Assembly (NCBI RefSeq): GCF_015552075.1
Contig: NZ_JADNDZ010000121.1
Location: 49,778-113,777 of the forward strand
From: Collinsella aerofaciens
Lineage (GTDB): Bacteria > Actinomycetota > Coriobacteriia > Coriobacteriales > Coriobacteriaceae
Length of the DNA stretch: 64,000 nucleotides
Direction of reading: 5' to 3'
Part shown: piece after piece, positions 18,059 through 26,607 of the stretch
How the letters are laid out: every line of letters begins with the position of its first letter
Numbering within the stretch: position 1 is the stretch's first letter
Position numbers and translations under genes: made by a program
The notes under the pieces: model-generated
What the model saw: the letters and a program-made list of their open reading frames with translations, nothing else
Databases searched by the model: none
What the model was told of the DNA's origin: nothing

Positions 18059-18793
18059 CTACCTTCCCGCCGCCTTCAGCTTCAGCAGCAGGTCGCCCAG
18101 CTCGGGGCACTTGCTAGAGAGGCGTGTCTGGGCCCGCTCGCCCATCCCCCAACGTTGGCGGACTTCTTGGGCGCGCGGACTCACGTGATAGTCCCCGTCC
18201 ATCACCTGCTTGAGCAGCTTGGCGGTCACGCGCGCATCGGCTAGGGCGCTGTGGGCATGGCCCGTCGACTCGTCAAACTCGATGCCGAACCACGTTGCCG
18301 CGTCGCCCAACGAGACGCGCCCGCGGCTGCCAACGTCCATGATCGAGGTGTAAAACGCCTGCAGGTCGGCCCAGTCCGTAGGAAATGTGGAAAGGTCGAT
18401 GTGCTTTGCCTGGCACTCGGTCAAAAGCTGCCGACGGTCCGCACCGCTCCAACAGACCACCTGGGCGGAGTAGCGACCGATCCAATCGCTGAGCCTTTTT
18501 ATCACCATGTAGAGCGGATCGGCCATCGCGGTGTCCACGGCCGATATCCCCGTGAGCTCGCGGACGGGATACGCAACGCCTTCGGTAAATTCCGTCTGCA
18601 CAAACTGCGAGAACTCGCCCATAACGTTGCCGTGGTAATCGAGCTTAACGGCGCCGACCTCGATAATCTCATTGCGCAGCCCACGGCGCTGGCGCTGCTT
18701 TGGCACCGGCGCAAACTCAAAGTCCAGCACAATCTGGCGCGCAAAGTTCGTCGTATCGATAGCCGAGATACACGGCGTCTTTTCAGCTGACAC
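18059..18793 (-). CDS. DnaQ-like 3'-5' exonuclease (DEDDh)
   Basis: The 244-residue protein has the RNase T/DnaQ fold: QIVLDFEFAP (first D and E), a mid D region and the closing H-x4-D in GHAHSALADARVT. It resembles stand-alone exonuclease-domain proteins with an inserted basic segment (PKQRQRRGLRNEI), as seen in KapD-like and eukaryotic Eri1-like enzymes acting on RNA or DNA. The start is GTG at 18791-18793, preceded by GGAGAAAGG. It converges with the 16.8-18.0 kb gene. Confidence 0.82.
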   Translation of the reverse strand: MSAEKTPCISAIDTTNFARQIVLDFEFAPVPKQRQRRGLRNEIIEVGAVKLDYHGNVMGEFSQFVQTEFTEGVAYPVRELTGISAVDTAMADPLYMVIKRLSDWIGRYSAQVVCWSGADRRQLLTECQAKHIDLSTFPTDWADLQAFYTSIMDVGSRGRVSLGDAATWFGIEFDESTGHAHSALADARVTAKLLKQVMDGDYHVSPRAQEVRQRWGMGERAQTRLSSKCPELGDLLLKLKAAGR

Positions 18794-18906
18794 GGTTAGG
18801 GCCTTTCTCCGTTGCTTGCCGCTTGTTACATAAGCGGCTACATTGCCGTAAGGATAGGTGGCCGCGCGGACATGAAAGCTGGGCGCAATACCATGCGCTA
18901 ATCACA

Positions 18907-19005
18907 CGCCATGCAGACGGCCCCAAGAGAGTCGCCCGCTCTATTCAAATGGATGAAAAGATTTAGGCCCGGTGACTTGAATCAGCGGTCATCCCGGGCC
19001 CATCA
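18907..19005. repeat. Conserved noncoding block, copy 1 (upstream of small hydrophobic peptide)
   Basis: This 99-base block matches 20268-20367 with four differences. It contains a strong hairpin (GGCCCGGTGAC … GTCATCCCGGGCC, about 18966-19001), a smaller AGAG/CTCT hairpin, and ATTCAA/TTGAAT complementarity, so it looks like a structured RNA. Weaker similarity continues upstream to about 18835. It lies 250 bases before the 41-residue peptide. The rest of 18794-19254 holds no other gene I can support. Confidence 0.8.
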
Positions 19006-19254
19006 ATATGCAGTGTACCTACAGAGGGCTGGTTAATCAAACGGGCTTTCGGTGACGAAGACCTGCGCGTCTAGCCCCAATCGCCCAGCGCCGTCTTCTG
19101 CCGCCCTTACAAAAGGCTGCTATTCGAGGGAATCACGTTGCTGTTATTATCGAACATATATTCGTATTTATGACCGCGCTTTGATTGAATGGCAGTTGTT
19201 GACGGCAGTTCCATGTGCCGGGCAGCGCCCTCCATGCGACGGGAGGTGATGCCC

Positions 19255-19380
19255 ATGACCGATCTGATTGATTTCGTGAAGCTCCTGACCGCTTTGGTCT
19301 CGCTCCTCACGGCGCTTATCGGACTTTCCGAGGCACTTAAGCAGCGTACGAAGCAAAAGAAGAGGGGTCGACGCCGTTAA
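19255..19380 (+). CDS. 41-residue hydrophobic peptide with basic tail; type I toxin candidate
   Basis: The peptide starts MTDLIDFVKLLTALVSLLTA and ends in a strongly basic tail (KQKKRGRRR). It is a single amphipathic or membrane helix followed by positive charge, the layout of Fst/TxpA/Ldr-type toxins and holin-like peptides. The ATG at 19255 follows GGAGGTGA at ideal spacing. A hairpin overlaps the stop (19363-19393). A decayed second copy lies at 20.4 kb. A toxin role is inferred from form and context; it could also be a phage-derived or structural peptide. Confidence 0.6.
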   Translation: MTDLIDFVKLLTALVSLLTALIGLSEALKQRTKQKKRGRRR

Positions 19381-19393
19381 GGCATTGACCCCT
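19363..19393 (+). terminator. Hairpin overlapping the end of the small peptide gene
   Basis: AGGGGTC (19363-19369) pairs with GACCCCT (19387-19393), with an inner GCC/GGC pair. The stop codon is in the loop. There is no T-run, so termination is not certain; the fold may protect the mRNA end or restrict translation. Confidence 0.4.
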
Positions 19394-19530
19394 TAATCGA
19401 AGTAACGGCGCTGCCCAGCTATCCACAACTTGGGCTGCCGTCGACCTTACTCTACCCACGGACATTGAGTTTAACAAATGGTTTTTTCGGTAGCGAAGCC
19501 TCGGTCCCTCAGCCGCTCAGCACCTGCTTC

Positions 19531-20172
19531 CTACTCCAGCCACCATTCCATATCCACGGAGCACTCGACCTCGATAGGCTCTGGCTCCAGCACCGTCTCC
19601 TCGGAGCCTCCGGACGCCCCATCGGGAGCACACGCGGCAACACAGTATGTTCGACCATAGCCCGCCGCCCGACTGTTATACGAGATATGCTTGACGCCGC
19701 CCAGCATAGACCCCGCCGCAACGGCAAGTGCCTGCGCGTTGCCGCGAGCACGTTCAACCGCACGGGCAATCAGGGCGTCTTCCGCCGCGCGCTGATCCGC
19801 CAACTCAAATCGAATGCTCATGTCGGCATGTGACTCGCAGGTATTGAGTGCGGTCCACACAGCAGCAAAGTCAGTCGAATCGACAGGCGCGGCAACCGTA
19901 CCGTACGCATAGTAGTTGTAGCCCACAATCGTCGCCTTCTTGCGCGTCATCTGCGCATAACAAGTGTACCGACAGCATGTTAATTCGCTATCCAAACCAA
20001 AGGGCGCCAGCGCGGCGGCTACGCGGGCGCGACCGGTGTTGTAATCCTCCAGGCACGATTCCTTGGTGGTGCGGCGACCACCAAAGCCAATGCTAAAGAT
20101 CACGCGGTCGGGCATAACCTCGTCCTCTATCTCGGCGCCAACGCTCACATAACCGGTCTTATCCGTTGCCAT
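19531..20172 (-). CDS. SIMPL-domain (DUF541) protein
   Basis: SIMPL proteins are mostly uncharacterised; some are periplasmic or cell-envelope proteins. The 213-residue form starts MATDKTGYVSVGAEIE, with no signal peptide. It shows the family pattern: a first beta strand pair, FSIGFGGRRTTKESCLEDYNTGRARVAAAL, then the late DALIARAVERARGNAQALA helix. The ATG at 20172 follows GAAAGGA. The gene sits between the two copies of the small-peptide locus, with the duplicated block touching its upstream side. Confidence 0.75.
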   Translation of the reverse strand: MATDKTGYVSVGAEIEDEVMPDRVIFSIGFGGRRTTKESCLEDYNTGRARVAAALAPFGLDSELTCCRYTCYAQMTRKKATIVGYNYYAYGTVAAPVDSTDFAAVWTALNTCESHADMSIRFELADQRAAEDALIARAVERARGNAQALAVAAGSMLGGVKHISYNSRAAGYGRTYCVAACAPDGASGGSEETVLEPEPIEVECSVDMEWWLE

Positions 20173-20267
20173 GACATCCGTCCTTTCCACGAATGGCTAC
20201 GTTGCGGTAAGCGTAGCCACCCGTGCGGACACAAAAATGGGATGCTGTGCCACGCGCGCCAGGCACG

Positions 20268-20367
20268 CGCCATGCAGATGGCCCCAAGAGAGTCGCCCGC
20301 TCTATTCAAATGGATGAAAAAGATTGAGGCCCGGTGACTTGAATCAGAGGTCATCCCGGGCCCATCA
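20268..20367. repeat. Conserved noncoding block, copy 2
   Basis: This 100-base block is about 96 per cent identical to 18907-19005 and keeps the GGCCCGG/CCGGGCC hairpin and the flanking complementary segments. In this copy it is fused almost directly to the peptide remnant at 20.37 kb because about 240 bases have been lost. The gene-free stretch 20173-20611 holds only this block and the remnant. Confidence 0.82.
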
Positions 20368-20466
20368 GAGCTCGTAGAGCTCTTGGTTGCTTTGGTCTCG
20401 CTCTTCACGGCGCTTATCGAACTTTCCGAGGCACTCAAGCAGCATTCGGAGCATAACAAGTCGCTG
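20368..20466 (+). pseudogene. Remnant of the small hydrophobic peptide gene
   Basis: Reading ELVELLVALVSLFTALIELS and then EALKQHS, this frame aligns with residues 5-30 of the peptide at 19.26 kb. It lacks the ATG, the ribosome site and the basic tail. Similarity continues for about 110 bases after the peptide region in both copies. It is therefore a decayed duplicate. Confidence 0.7.
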
Positions 20467-20611
20467 CCATTAAGGCACCGACCTCTTGACCAAGCAACGG
20501 CGTTTCCCAGCTCTCCAGAACTTGGGCTGCCGTCAACTTTATTCTATCCGCGAGCATCTGGTTTACCAAATGGATTTTCGGTAAAGGAAGCACGGCACGC
20601 CCGCAAAACCA

Positions 20612-21907
20612 CTACGCCCCAAGTGCCGCCATGGGAATCACCGCCACGCCGTCGTCGCGTGTGTAGGCAATGCTCCCCTTTCCAACCACGACCGCCAAAA
20701 ACGCCGGCGCGGCATTCTGGGCGGCAGGATTGGAGAGCACTTTCCTCTCCAGCGCCTTGAGATTTCTCGCTCCATCGTCTGCTTTCGCATCACTCAGCTT
20801 GACCTCGATGGCTCCCCAGCGCCCGTCGTGCTCAACGATCAGATCGACCTCAAGGCCCTTCTCATCTCGGAAATAATGGACACTGTTGTCGACACCGCCG
20901 TAGGTGGAAAGGAACACGCGCACGTCGCGCAGGACGAGATTCTCAAAGAGCATCCCCAGCGTTTGCATATCGCCAAGCAGCCGCTCAGGGGTAGCCCCCA
21001 GCAACGCCGCCGCAAGTGACGGGTCACAGAAGTAGCGCTTGGGGCGCACGCGAGCGCGGGCCTTCGAGCGCATGGGCGGCTCCCATCCGCACAGGTCCTC
21101 GGTCAGCTTGAGCCTGTTGAAGAGGTCCAAGTACGCAGCGATGGTCCTCTCGTCGGGGCCCGTCTCACCGTACGAGGCGTCCTTTACGAGCGTCTTGTAC
21201 GTGACAGCCTGGCTCTCGTTCATGGCAAGAGCTCGCAAAAGGCCGTGTGCAAGCTCGGGCGACATGCCCTCGTCCAGCACGTTGACGTCGAGCACCGAGT
21301 GCACGTACTGGCTTGCCGTCTCTCGCGCAAGATCTTCCGAAAGCCCAAGATTTGCAGGCCAACCGCCCCTGCAGCACCAGCGGGCGACGTCATCCACCGT
21401 GCTCTCGCGACGCTGAGGGGCAAAATCCTCGCCCTTAAAGAGGCTTGCCAGTGACACGAGCGGCTCGCCGTCGCCCGACTCACACAGGGCCATGGGGCGC
21501 ATTGACAGACGGGCGATCCTACCCGTGCCGGAATGACGAACATGGCTGCGCTCCTCGCTTTTGAGCGCGGTCGAGCCCGTGAGCAAAAGTGTCCCCCGTT
21601 CGTTGCCGCTCGCGTCCACGAAACGCCGGGCGGCATCCCAAACCTCGGGCACCTCCTGCCATTCATCGACCAGGTGTGGCGCATCGCCGATGAGCGCCAG
21701 GCTTGGGTCGACCTCTGCCGCCGCACGCTGCGCAGGCTCATCGAGCCTGGAGACGCTCGCCGAGCGAGAGAGCGCCGTCCAGGTCTTGCCGCACCATTTA
21801 GGGCCGTTGATCTCCACACAGCCAAACGCCCGCATAAGGGTGTCGAGGCGCTCCTCTATGAGCCGGGGCCTATATCCCTTTTGGGTCAATCTCTTTGGTG
21901 CATCCAT
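20612..21907 (-). CDS. AAA ATPase with DUF4143-type C-terminal domain
   Basis: The 431-residue protein has a P-loop near residue 36 (GPKWCGKTWTA) and a Walker B-like LVDEWQEVPEVW. A helical and winged-helix middle follows, then a C-terminal PD-(D/E)XK-like core with DLIVEHDGRWGAIEVKLSD. The architecture (AAA_14 plus DUF4143) is widespread and of unknown function; links to toxin-antitoxin or defence have been proposed for related families. A 4.5-unit 23-base repeat array lies just upstream of the start. The ATG at 21907 has only a loose ribosome site. Confidence 0.82.
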   Translation of the reverse strand: MDAPKRLTQKGYRPRLIEERLDTLMRAFGCVEINGPKWCGKTWTALSRSASVSRLDEPAQRAAAEVDPSLALIGDAPHLVDEWQEVPEVWDAARRFVDASGNERGTLLLTGSTALKSEERSHVRHSGTGRIARLSMRPMALCESGDGEPLVSLASLFKGEDFAPQRRESTVDDVARWCCRGGWPANLGLSEDLARETASQYVHSVLDVNVLDEGMSPELAHGLLRALAMNESQAVTYKTLVKDASYGETGPDERTIAAYLDLFNRLKLTEDLCGWEPPMRSKARARVRPKRYFCDPSLAAALLGATPERLLGDMQTLGMLFENLVLRDVRVFLSTYGGVDNSVHYFRDEKGLEVDLIVEHDGRWGAIEVKLSDAKADDGARNLKALERKVLSNPAAQNAAPAFLAVVVGKGSIAYTRDDGVAVIPMAALGA

Positions 21908-21940
21908 AGACGGCCGTCCCTCTCTATCACGCGATATGCG

Positions 21941-22046
21941 AAATTACGCCATTCTCAATGCTGATTTTACGCTACTTTCAATGTAGTTTTTACGCCATGA
22001 CAGATGTAGTTTTTACGCCATTTTCATTGAAGGTTTTACGCTTGGC
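21941..22046. repeat. Iteron-like array of 23-base repeats upstream of the DUF4143 ATPase
   Basis: Four contiguous 23-base units start at 21941, 21964, 21987 and 22010, plus a partial fifth at 22033. Each has a TTTTACGCC(A/T) core followed by a variable (C/T)TCAATGTAG-like end. The period is close to two helical turns. The array fills the gap between the end of the DUF234 ATPase and the start (21907) of the DUF4143 ATPase, at a promoter or operator position. Confidence 0.85.
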
Positions 22047-22092
22047 ATCCTTAGCGCGACCCATTCCGAGCATCACATCAGAGCGTGCTTGG

Positions 22093-23484
22093 TTATCTCC
22101 GCTCGCACATCTCGGCAAACGAAATCAGCTTGGCATCTCCCCTGCTCGCCGCAGCTTCCTGACATCCTTGCGTAAAGCCTCGCTTCGAGAAAATCGCATA
22201 GCTTTTGTGCTGCCGCCTAAAGAGCTCGCTTCGATGCACGAGCTTTTGCAGCACGTCTTCGCCCACCGGTTCATTGCGCCATTTGCACTCCGCAAACAGA
22301 GCAGTGCTCTCGCCATCGTCAACAATCAAGTCGATTTCTTCCTGCGTATGCGTGCGATTATCCGTCCCCCACCAGCGCCCGACGCTCGCCGGAACCACAT
22401 CGAGCTGGCCCGCGCGCGCGAGTTCGTACACGTATTGTCTGCATATAAGCTCAAAGACCGTACCCATGTAATCCGATACGTGTGGCTCAATGCGCTTATA
22501 CGCCATCTCGGCCATATCGTTTTGAATCAGCCCGATGTTCTGCGGAACAAACTTGTACCAGAACCTAAACATCTGATCGCTCAGCAGATACACGGCTCGC
22601 TTATTACTCGTCTCGTTTAGGGGCAGCTCGCGCTCGACAATCCCAAGCGACGCCAGCTTATCCACATAGCTCTTTACGTTGCTCGCAGGGATTCCCGTAG
22701 AGCTCGCAATCTCCGAGATCTTCGAGCGCCCCTGAGCAATTGCTTGCACGATCGCATCATATTGCTCGGGATTGCGGCACTCCTGCAATAGCAGGTTACT
22801 CGGCTCCTCAAAGAGATAGCCCGTAGGAGTAAGAAAAAGACGTTTGATGTTGTCCTTGAGCGGTGCGGCAGGATCGACTTTCTCGATATATGCAGGAATG
22901 CCACCCGTCATGCCATAGCAAACTGCAGCGTCTTCGCGACCCATGCTCTGCCACAGGCCGAGGGTCGTCATAAAATCGAGCGGCATGATCTTAAACTGGG
23001 CCGTACGCCTACCGTATAGCGGACTCTCGTAGCCCAACACCTGCTCTTCCATAAACGAAAGCGACGACCCGCACAGGATAAGCATAAGCTTGGTCTCTTT
23101 GTACAAGTGATCGATCTTGTCTTGCAGCAACGAGCTGATCTCGGGATTCGATTGGGCGAGATAAGGATACTCGTCGATCACGACAATCAAACGTTCCGTG
23201 CGAGCCATGGTAGCCAACGCATCGAACGCCTCGTCAAAACTACGAAACGACACGCCAGCAACACCAACGGAGCCCGCAAGTATCGCCTGGCTAAAGCCAT
23301 GCAGGTTTGCCTCTGCATTGGTACGACGAGCTTGAAAGTAAATAGCCTTCTTGCCTTGGATAAACTCTGTGATAAGACGCGTTTTGCCCACGCGACGGCG
23401 GCCGTAAATCACAGGCATCTCAAAGGAGCCCGTGCCATACAGTCGATTGAGCTCGGACATTTCCACTGTTCTTCCGATAAACAT
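22093..23484 (-). CDS. Archaeal-type AAA ATPase with DUF234-type C-terminal domain
   Basis: The 463-residue protein starts MFIGRTVEMSELNRLY and carries a P-loop GRRRVGKTRLI near residue 28. A Walker B IVVIDEYPYLAQ and a winged-helix region (GRSKISEIASSTGIPASNV) follow. The C-terminal DUF234 domain contains the PD-(D/E)XK-like EEIDLIVDD…FAECKWRN. Function is unknown for the family. GGAAGG precedes the ATG. A perfect 22-base inverted repeat lies 19 bases upstream. It is not the same family as the neighbouring DUF4143 ATPase, although the layout is analogous. Confidence 0.85.
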   Translation of the reverse strand: MFIGRTVEMSELNRLYGTGSFEMPVIYGRRRVGKTRLITEFIQGKKAIYFQARRTNAEANLHGFSQAILAGSVGVAGVSFRSFDEAFDALATMARTERLIVVIDEYPYLAQSNPEISSLLQDKIDHLYKETKLMLILCGSSLSFMEEQVLGYESPLYGRRTAQFKIMPLDFMTTLGLWQSMGREDAAVCYGMTGGIPAYIEKVDPAAPLKDNIKRLFLTPTGYLFEEPSNLLLQECRNPEQYDAIVQAIAQGRSKISEIASSTGIPASNVKSYVDKLASLGIVERELPLNETSNKRAVYLLSDQMFRFWYKFVPQNIGLIQNDMAEMAYKRIEPHVSDYMGTVFELICRQYVYELARAGQLDVVPASVGRWWGTDNRTHTQEEIDLIVDDGESTALFAECKWRNEPVGEDVLQKLVHRSELFRRQHKSYAIFSKRGFTQGCQEAAASRGDAKLISFAEMCERR

Positions 23485-23502
23485 AGGGCCATCCTTCCTT
23501 TG

Positions 23503-23552
23503 CGTTATAGCTAGCTATATTATACCTTCCTATAATATAGCTAGCTATAACG
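23503..23552. promoter_or_regulatory. Perfect 22-base inverted repeat upstream of the DUF234 ATPase
   Basis: Arms 23503-23524 and 23531-23552 are perfect complements around the 6-base centre CCTTCC. Each arm includes the self-complementary TAGCTAGCTA and a TATAAT-type box, so on the minus strand TATAAT lies close to the gene. The location (19 bases from the start codon) fits an operator over the promoter. Palindrome and AT content are unlike the flanking GC-rich DNA. Confidence 0.8.
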
Positions 23553-23605
23553 TAATTCGACAAGCGGCGCACACGAAAGGGGCGGTACACCACCGCACGT
23601 GGACC

Positions 23606-23723
23606 GTTCCGGAAAATGCATCCCGTTCTGGAGCCAAAAACTGGGCCGTAGTTTCCGCCAAACATGCCATCCGTTCATCCCATTCTGAGGCTTGAATCCG
23701 GAACACAGTTTCCGCTCCAAACA
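23606..23723. repeat. Imperfect tandem duplication of about 59 bases
   Basis: Units 23606-23664 and 23665-23723 both end with GTTTCCGC(TC)CAAACA and share a CCCATTCTG/CCCGTTCTG segment, with many substitutions in between. The function is unknown. The gene-free stretch 23485-23817 holds this, the palindrome at 23503-23552 and the terminator at 23727-23754. Confidence 0.5.
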
Positions 23724-23726
23724 AAA

Positions 23727-23754
23727 GGCCCCGGCTCGCGATGGAGCCGGGGCC
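23727..23754 (-). terminator. Intrinsic terminator after the XDH-like gene
   Basis: GGCCCCGGCT and AGCCGGGGCC are perfect complements around an 8-base loop. On the minus strand the stem is followed by TTTTGTTT. It closes the leftward xdh-ferredoxin-ygfK unit. Confidence 0.92.
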
Positions 23755-23817
23755 AAAGGTGCAGCATATACAGTTGGTGTTGTGCGCGAACAGCCCATCA
23801 GCAATGCCGTCTGCGCC

Positions 23818-26595
23818 CTACCCACGGTGACGGGCGCGGCTGTACGGCGTATCCACCATGGGCAGATCCGGACGCAGCTTGCCGTCGAATGCGCGATAGG
23901 CGTTCTGCACGGCGGGCGCCGTGGGGATCGTTGCGATCTCGCCAATGCCCTTGCCGCCATATGCCACGGGCAGCAGCTCGTCCTTCTCCACGTAGATGGC
24001 GTGGATATCCGGAATCTCGGGCGCACGGAACAGCCCGAGCGTACCGTACCTTGCCTGGGGCACGCAGTCCTTGAGCGGCCAGTCCTCAGTAAGCGCATAG
24101 CCCATACCCATGAGCACGCCGCCTTCGATCTGACCCTGGATGGAGATGGGGTTGACCACCTTGCCGGAATCGTGCGCGGCATAGACCTCGCTCACGCGGC
24201 CGTCATCATCCAAAATGACCACATGCGTGGCAAAGCCGTAGCAGATGTGGCTCTTGGGGTTGGGAACATCCGCACCCAGCTTGTCGGTCGGCTCCAGGTA
24301 CACGTAGCCAAACTCGCATCCCTCGAGTGCCTTGATGGCGGCCGCGGGATCCTGAGGATGCATACCCTGGCCGGCGACGAGTTCCTGTGTACGCAGCTGA
24401 TAGGCGTGACCGTCGTCGTACTCGATCTTGACGCCGTCGCCATGCGCACTCACGGGAGCATCGGGCGCGGGCTTGCCGGCCTCGATGTCAAGCATGGCAT
24501 CGCGCAGCAGGAAGGCGGCGCCGCGCACGGCCTCGCCGGTCACGACCGTCTGACGCGAACCAGACGTGGTGCCGGAGTCGGGAGCGTTCTCGGTGGAGCA
24601 CTCGCCGTTGGCGATGCAGCTCAGCGGCAGGCCGCATGCCTCGGCAACGTCCTGCAAAAAGACGGTGTTGCAGCCCTGGCCGATGTCGGACGTGGCGGCA
24701 TAGACCACGGCCACGCCGTTCTCGATGCGGATCTTGCAGCGGCCGGCATCGGGCAGGCCCACGCCCACGCCGGCGTTCTTCATGGCGCAGGCGATACCGG
24801 CGTGTCCGGGATGCGCATAGTAGGCATCCTTGACCTCGAGCAGCGTCTCCTTCAGCGCCGTGGAGCAATCGGCGATCTGGCCGTTGGGCAAAACCTCACC
24901 CGGCTCGATGGCATTACGGTAACGAATCTCCCACGGATCCAGGCCGACCTTCTCTGCCAGCAGGTCGATCAGGCTCTCGAGCGCAAACTCGGACTGGCAA
25001 ACGCCAAAGCCGCGGTACGCGCCGGCGGGCGGGTTGTTGGTGTAGTAGCCAAAACCGCGAATGTCGGTGTTCTGGTACTTGTAGGGGCCGACGGCATGCG
25101 TGCAGGCGCGCTCGAGCACCGGGCCGCACAGCGACGCGTAGGCGCCGGTGTCAAAGTTGATCTCGCAGTCCAGACCGGTAAAGTTGCCCTCGGCGTCGCA
25201 GCCCAGCGTAAAGGTGCCGTCCATGGCGTGGCGCTTGGGATGGAACGCGAGCGACTCGGCACGTGTGAGCTTGCACTTCACAGGACGCTGGAGCTTATAG
25301 GCAGCAAGCGCGGCCAGGTGCTGGATCGAAACGTCCTCCTTGCCGCCAAAACCGCCGCCCACAAGCATGGTCTCGACAACCACACGCTCGGGCTCGTTGT
25401 CCCAGCCAAACATGTGGGCGCACTCTTTGCGCGTATCGTAGGCACCCTGGTCGGTCGACTGCACCTTGACGCCGTTCTTGTACGGGAAGGCGACGGCGCA
25501 CTCGGGCTCCAAGAAGGCATGCTCGGTAAAGGGCGTGGTAAAGCGCTGCGTCACGGTGAACGCGCTCTCCGCTAGCGCCTTGGCGGCGTCGCCGCGCGTC
25601 ACGTGACGGCTCTGGCACACGTTGTCCTTGAGTTCCACCGTGTTGCCAAAGGCAAAGAAACTGTCATGCAGGCGCGGGGCGTCGGCAGCCCTAGCCTCGA
25701 CAATGTTGCGCACGGGCTCCAGCGGCTCGTAATCAATCTTTACGAGCTTCTTAGCCTTCTCGAGCGTCGCCTCGTCCTCGGCAACCACCAGCACGATGGC
25801 GTCACCCACGCAGCGGGTGATATCGCCCTGGGCGATCATGACATCCCAGTCCTGGATAAGGTGGCCGACCTGGTTGACCGGCACGTCCTCGGCGCGCAGG
25901 ATGCCCACCACACCGGGCAGGGCCTCGGCCTTGGAGGTATCAATGGAGAGCACGCGGGCGCGCGGATACTTGGAGCGCACGGCGCTAGCATAGGTCAGGC
26001 CCGGCTGATCGAGCTCGTCGATGTCGTCGGGATACTTGCCCTCGCCGAGCACCTTCTTGCGCACGTCGATGCGGAAGGCGCGCTTGCCCACACCGTAGTC
26101 GTCGCCGCGCTCCAGGTCCTCGTCGATCTGCTTTTCGCCGCGGAGCACCGCAGCTGCCAGCGAAATGCCCTCGATGATCTTCTTGTAGCCGGTGCAGCGG
26201 CAGACGTTACCGCGAATGGCGTACTTGATCTGCTCCTCGGTGGGCTCGGGGTCCTCGGCGATGAGCGCCGCGCCCGCCATGACCATGCCGGGGATGCAAA
26301 AACCGCACTGCACGGCGCCCACGGCACCAAAGGCGTACACAAAGGCCTCGCGCACGTCCTCGGGCAGGCCCTCGACGGTCACGATGTTGCGACCGGCGGC
26401 AAGAGCGGTGGTCAGTACGCACGCCTTGACGGCCGCACCGTCCACATGGATGGTGCAGGTGCCGCAAGCGCCTTCGGAGCAGCCATCCTTGGCGGAATGG
26501 ATATGCAGGTCGTCGCGCAGGTAGCGCAGCAGCGGTTTATTCTCCGTCGTCGTGCGCTCGACGCCGTTAACGGTAAAAGTGAATTCCTGTGCCAT
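23818..26595 (-). CDS. xdhD: Xanthine-dehydrogenase-type molybdenum hydroxylase with fused 2Fe-2S domain (xdhD class)
   Basis: This 925-residue protein hydroxylates or dehydroxylates purines (xanthine/urate) using a molybdenum cofactor. The N-terminal 2Fe-2S domains bind clusters through C39/C44/C47/C59 and C97/C100/C132/C134. The rest is a single molybdopterin-binding chain with GGGFGGKED, the AGAYRGFG loop, DIGQGCNT and a glutamate in GKGIGEIA near 886. There is no FAD domain, unlike classic xanthine dehydrogenase, so electrons must pass to a partner, most likely the ferredoxin and YgfK next door. YqeB/YqeC relatives in the window suggest selenium dependence. A GGGA site precedes the ATG. 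Confidence 0.9.
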   Translation of the reverse strand: MAQEFTFTVNGVERTTTENKPLLRYLRDDLHIHSAKDGCSEGACGTCTIHVDGAAVKACVLTTALAAGRNIVTVEGLPEDVREAFVYAFGAVGAVQCGFCIPGMVMAGAALIAEDPEPTEEQIKYAIRGNVCRCTGYKKIIEGISLAAAVLRGEKQIDEDLERGDDYGVGKRAFRIDVRKKVLGEGKYPDDIDELDQPGLTYASAVRSKYPRARVLSIDTSKAEALPGVVGILRAEDVPVNQVGHLIQDWDVMIAQGDITRCVGDAIVLVVAEDEATLEKAKKLVKIDYEPLEPVRNIVEARAADAPRLHDSFFAFGNTVELKDNVCQSRHVTRGDAAKALAESAFTVTQRFTTPFTEHAFLEPECAVAFPYKNGVKVQSTDQGAYDTRKECAHMFGWDNEPERVVVETMLVGGGFGGKEDVSIQHLAALAAYKLQRPVKCKLTRAESLAFHPKRHAMDGTFTLGCDAEGNFTGLDCEINFDTGAYASLCGPVLERACTHAVGPYKYQNTDIRGFGYYTNNPPAGAYRGFGVCQSEFALESLIDLLAEKVGLDPWEIRYRNAIEPGEVLPNGQIADCSTALKETLLEVKDAYYAHPGHAGIACAMKNAGVGVGLPDAGRCKIRIENGVAVVYAATSDIGQGCNTVFLQDVAEACGLPLSCIANGECSTENAPDSGTTSGSRQTVVTGEAVRGAAFLLRDAMLDIEAGKPAPDAPVSAHGDGVKIEYDDGHAYQLRTQELVAGQGMHPQDPAAAIKALEGCEFGYVYLEPTDKLGADVPNPKSHICYGFATHVVILDDDGRVSEVYAAHDSGKVVNPISIQGQIEGGVLMGMGYALTEDWPLKDCVPQARYGTLGLFRAPEIPDIHAIYVEKDELLPVAYGGKGIGEIATIPTAPAVQNAYRAFDGKLRPDLPMVDTPYSRARHRG

Positions 26596-26607
26596 GGTGA
26601 TTCCCTT

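Noticed and set aside
20383..20760. A 125-codon rightward gene running through the second peptide copy
   Set aside because: It has only a TTG start without a ribosome site and continues into unrelated sequence opposite the ATPase gene. It is the decayed duplicate plus read-through.
13738..22046. CRISPR array at the 33-base or 23-base repeats
   Set aside because: The units are directly adjacent or share a degenerate spacer of the same family. There are only three to five units and no cas gene in the window.
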